The notes under the pieces were generated by a model, which was not told where the DNA came from, did not search any database, and saw only the letters and a list, made by a program, of their open reading frames with translations. Positions 4,892-6,699 of a stretch of 6,699 bases of DNA are shown piece after piece. Positions within the stretch are counted from its first letter, which is position 1, and each line of letters begins with the position of its first letter. Both the position numbers and the translations under genes were made by a program. Source of the stretch: Halovenus sp. (GTDB lineage Archaea > Halobacteriota > Halobacteria > Halobacteriales > Haloarculaceae); assembly GCA_028274925.1 (NCBI GenBank), contig JAQCNR010000115.1, forward strand, positions 1 through 6,699, given 5' to 3'.

Positions 4892-6396
4892 AATCACTCC
4901 CCAACCCCGTCCGGTTGCTCATCAGTTGGATAGGGCTGGGACTGGCCAGACTCGGCCTGATCGACCGCGAGCGAGCCAGCAAGACGGCTGAACTCGCGTG
5001 GCCGCGTGTGCTGACCGGCATCGCCCGGATGTCGAAAAACGCGGTCGACGTGGCGATGGTCGGCGTCGCCGTCGGAACCACCGCAGTCGCCGGCGTCGGG
5101 TTCGCGAGTCCCTTCTGGGGGCTGGCCTTCTCCGTCGGCGGCGGCGTTGCCGGCGGGACGATTGCGATGGTCTCACAGCGCTACGGCGCGGAATCGTGGA
5201 CCGAACTCGGCCGGGCCGTCCGGTCGAGTACGCTGTTGGCTGTCGTGCTCACACTGCCACTGTCGGCGGCGTTTTACACCAGACCCGAGGCGTTCATCTC
5301 GGTGCTCTCGAACAACGAGGCTGCCATCCAGCAGGGCACAACCTACCTTCGGATTGTCGCGCTGGGTATCCCCTTCGCAGGGTTGAATCTCGTCGGCTCG
5401 CGGACCCTCGTTGGCGCCGACGACGCCTACACTGCGATGCAACTGCGAGGAACCGGCGCGCTGGTCAACATCTTCCTCAACGCTGTTTTCATCTTCGGAC
5501 TCGGCTGGGGTGTCGCCGGCGCGGCGCTTGGAACTGTGCTCTCGAATGTGGTCGTCACCGCGACGTTCGCGGTGGGACTCACAGTGGGATGGCTGCCGAT
5601 AATCGGCACGATGCCAATCCAGGTTTCGCCGCTTGGCCGGTGGGTTGAACCGGAGATGGTCCGGAATATCGTGGCCATCGGGACGCCGGTTGGCCTGCGA
5701 AATCTCGTCTGGACGGCCTTCCAGTTCCCGATGCTCGGCATCCTCGATATCTTCGGGGCGAACACGGTCGCTGCGTGGGTCATCGCCCGGCGCATCTGGG
5801 GTGTGATGAACACCCCCGGATGGGGTTTCGGGCTGGCCTCGTCCAGTCTCGTCGGTCAGGCACTCGGACAGAACGACGAACGCGAGGCCGAGGCCTACGG
5901 CCGCGATATCATCCGCTTTGCCGTCGCAACCTACGCTGTCTCGGCAATCTTGGTTGCACTGTTTGCCACCCAGATTGTCGTCCTGTTCGCGAGTGACCCC
6001 ACGAGCCCCGAGATACCGATTGCGATTAACCTCGTCTACGCGGCCTGTTTCGCCATCATCTTCCAGGGTGTGGCGGGCGCGTCTGCGGGACCGCTCGACG
6101 CCAGCGGCGACACACGAATCACCTTCATCAGCCAGTTTCTCGGGATGTTCTGTGTCTCGATTCCGCTCGCGTATCTCGGCGCTGCTGGGCTGTCGGTTGG
6201 GGCGGTGGCGATTCCGGTACTGGGCGTGAGCACACCAGCACTCTCTATCGCGCCAATCGGGTTGTGGGGGCTGTATCTCGCGTTCGTCGCCGAAACCGCG
6301 GTGCCAGCGGTGATCAACTACTGGCGGTTCCGCACCGACAAGTGGAAATCAATCAGCGAAGAGTACCGACCCGACGCCGCCCCGGCAGACGACTAA
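4888..6396 (+). CDS. MATE-family multidrug/cation antiporter (second copy, TetR-linked)
   Basis: This 502-residue polytopic transporter is predicted to export organic cations or drugs using an ion gradient. Two MatE repeats are visible, at about 36-236 and 255-480. Related motifs occur in each half: SRTLVGADDAYTAM at 171-184 and GPLDASGDTRITF at 401-413. It differs from the first MATE in having about 35 extra N-terminal residues, including a hydrophobic or amphipathic stretch (9-25). D54 (NAVDVAMVG) matches D41 of the first copy and N194 matches N180, but the fifth-helix Asp is replaced by N198 (NIFLNAVFIFG). The GTG start is supported by the four-base overlap with the regulator gene and by the absence of a gap. 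No Shine-Dalgarno sequence is visible, so coupled translation is inferred. The protein ends six bases before the stop codon of the convergent kinase gene. Substrate and driving ion cannot be assigned from sequence. Confidence 0.92.
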   Translation: MKSLPNPVRLLISWIGLGLARLGLIDRERASKTAELAWPRVLTGIARMSKNAVDVAMVGVAVGTTAVAGVGFASPFWGLAFSVGGGVAGGTIAMVSQRYGAESWTELGRAVRSSTLLAVVLTLPLSAAFYTRPEAFISVLSNNEAAIQQGTTYLRIVALGIPFAGLNLVGSRTLVGADDAYTAMQLRGTGALVNIFLNAVFIFGLGWGVAGAALGTVLSNVVVTATFAVGLTVGWLPIIGTMPIQVSPLGRWVEPEMVRNIVAIGTPVGLRNLVWTAFQFPMLGILDIFGANTVAAWVIARRIWGVMNTPGWGFGLASSSLVGQALGQNDEREAEAYGRDIIRFAVATYAVSAILVALFATQIVVLFASDPTSPEIPIAINLVYAACFAIIFQGVAGASAGPLDASGDTRITFISQFLGMFCVSIPLAYLGAAGLSVGAVAIPVLGVSTPALSIAPIGLWGLYLAFVAETAVPAVINYWRFRTDKWKSISEEYRPDAAPADD

Positions 6397-6402
6397 TGAC
6401 AC

Positions 6403-6699
6403 TCAGGTCCGCGGAATCGAAAAGGAAAAGCTCGCACCCTCACCTTCTTCGGAGTCGACCCAGATTTCGCCGCCGTGACGGGAGACAATTCGGTCACAGA
6501 TTGCCAGCCACATCCCAGTGCCGTCGCCGTCGCGGTCACCGCGTTTGGACAACTCGAAGATGCCCCCCTGTTGGGAGTCAGGAATCCCCAGGCCATCGTC
6601 CTCGACTGAGAAGACGACATCGTCGTCGTGAATCTCGCTGCTGACGTGAGTCGTCGGCGCGTCGGCGTGGTCGATGGCGTTGCTGACCAGGTTCTGGAA
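6403..6699 (-). CDS. Sensor histidine kinase, C-terminal ATPase end (partial)
   Basis: The gene enters from the right edge, so only its last 98 residues are present; this is a window cut and not evidence of truncation. The visible part is a GHKL/HATPase domain that binds ATP for autophosphorylation. In order it shows the N box FQNLVSNAIDHA at the edge, the G1 box DDGLGIP, an F-box-like GGIFELSKRG, the G2 box GTGMWLAICDRIVSRHGG, and the closing strand EGASFSFSIP. A Trp stands where many kinases have the second Gly of GTGLGL. The His-phosphoacceptor and any sensor domains would lie upstream, outside the window. Its stop is six bases from that of the second MATE gene (convergent). A light, redox or other sensor role cannot be judged from this part. 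Confidence 0.93.
   Translation of the reverse strand, partial: FQNLVSNAIDHADAPTTHVSSEIHDDDVVFSVEDDGLGIPDSQQGGIFELSKRGDRDGDGTGMWLAICDRIVSRHGGEIWVDSEEGEGASFSFSIPRT

Noticed and set aside
1..6699. CRISPR arrays, tRNA or rRNA genes, insertion sequences and attachment sites
   Set aside because: No regularly spaced repeats, cloverleaf-like stretches, transposase motifs or long terminal inverted repeats were seen when reading both strands; the sequence is almost fully accounted for by protein genes.

Overview
This window looks like chromosomal DNA of a halophilic archaeon. The signs are GC-rich coding sequence, acidic proteins with Asp/Glu-rich C-terminal tails, a Tat-type lipoprotein signal, and AT-rich TATA-like boxes about 27-30 bases upstream of start codons with little or no 5' leader. 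The genus cannot be named from the sequence alone. Coding density is high and no gene-free stretch reaches 300 bases.

Layout. A minus-strand gene (22-1026) encodes a Tat-exported, lipid-anchored metzincin-type zinc protease. A 92-base intergenic region separates it from a divergent plus-strand run of genes. First in that run is a 68-residue glycine-rich membrane miniprotein (1119-1325). Next come a MATE-family multidrug/cation antiporter (1366-2862), an MFS multidrug-type transporter (2941-4206), a TetR/AcrR-family regulator (4253-4891) and a second, divergent MATE transporter (4888-6396). The last two overlap by four bases. At the right edge a minus-strand gene (6403 to beyond 6699) runs toward the second MATE with a 6-base gap. 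It encodes the C-terminal ATPase end of a sensor histidine kinase.

The central theme is efflux: three drug/proton-antiporter-type transporters lie in a row on one strand, with one TetR regulator embedded. The regulator has a perfect 20-bp palindrome between its TATA-like box and its start codon, sharing the A of the ATG. This is very likely an autoregulatory operator that also controls the downstream MATE gene. The MFS gene has its own promoter, a Shine-Dalgarno-like sequence and a short upstream ORF that ends in ATGA overlap with the MFS start. This leader arrangement differs from its apparently leaderless neighbours. I found no clear sign of a wholly new defence or mobile system. The most notable items are the operator, the MFS leader, the different ion-site residues of the two MATE pumps, and the lipoprotein protease with a C-terminal helical region I do not recognise.
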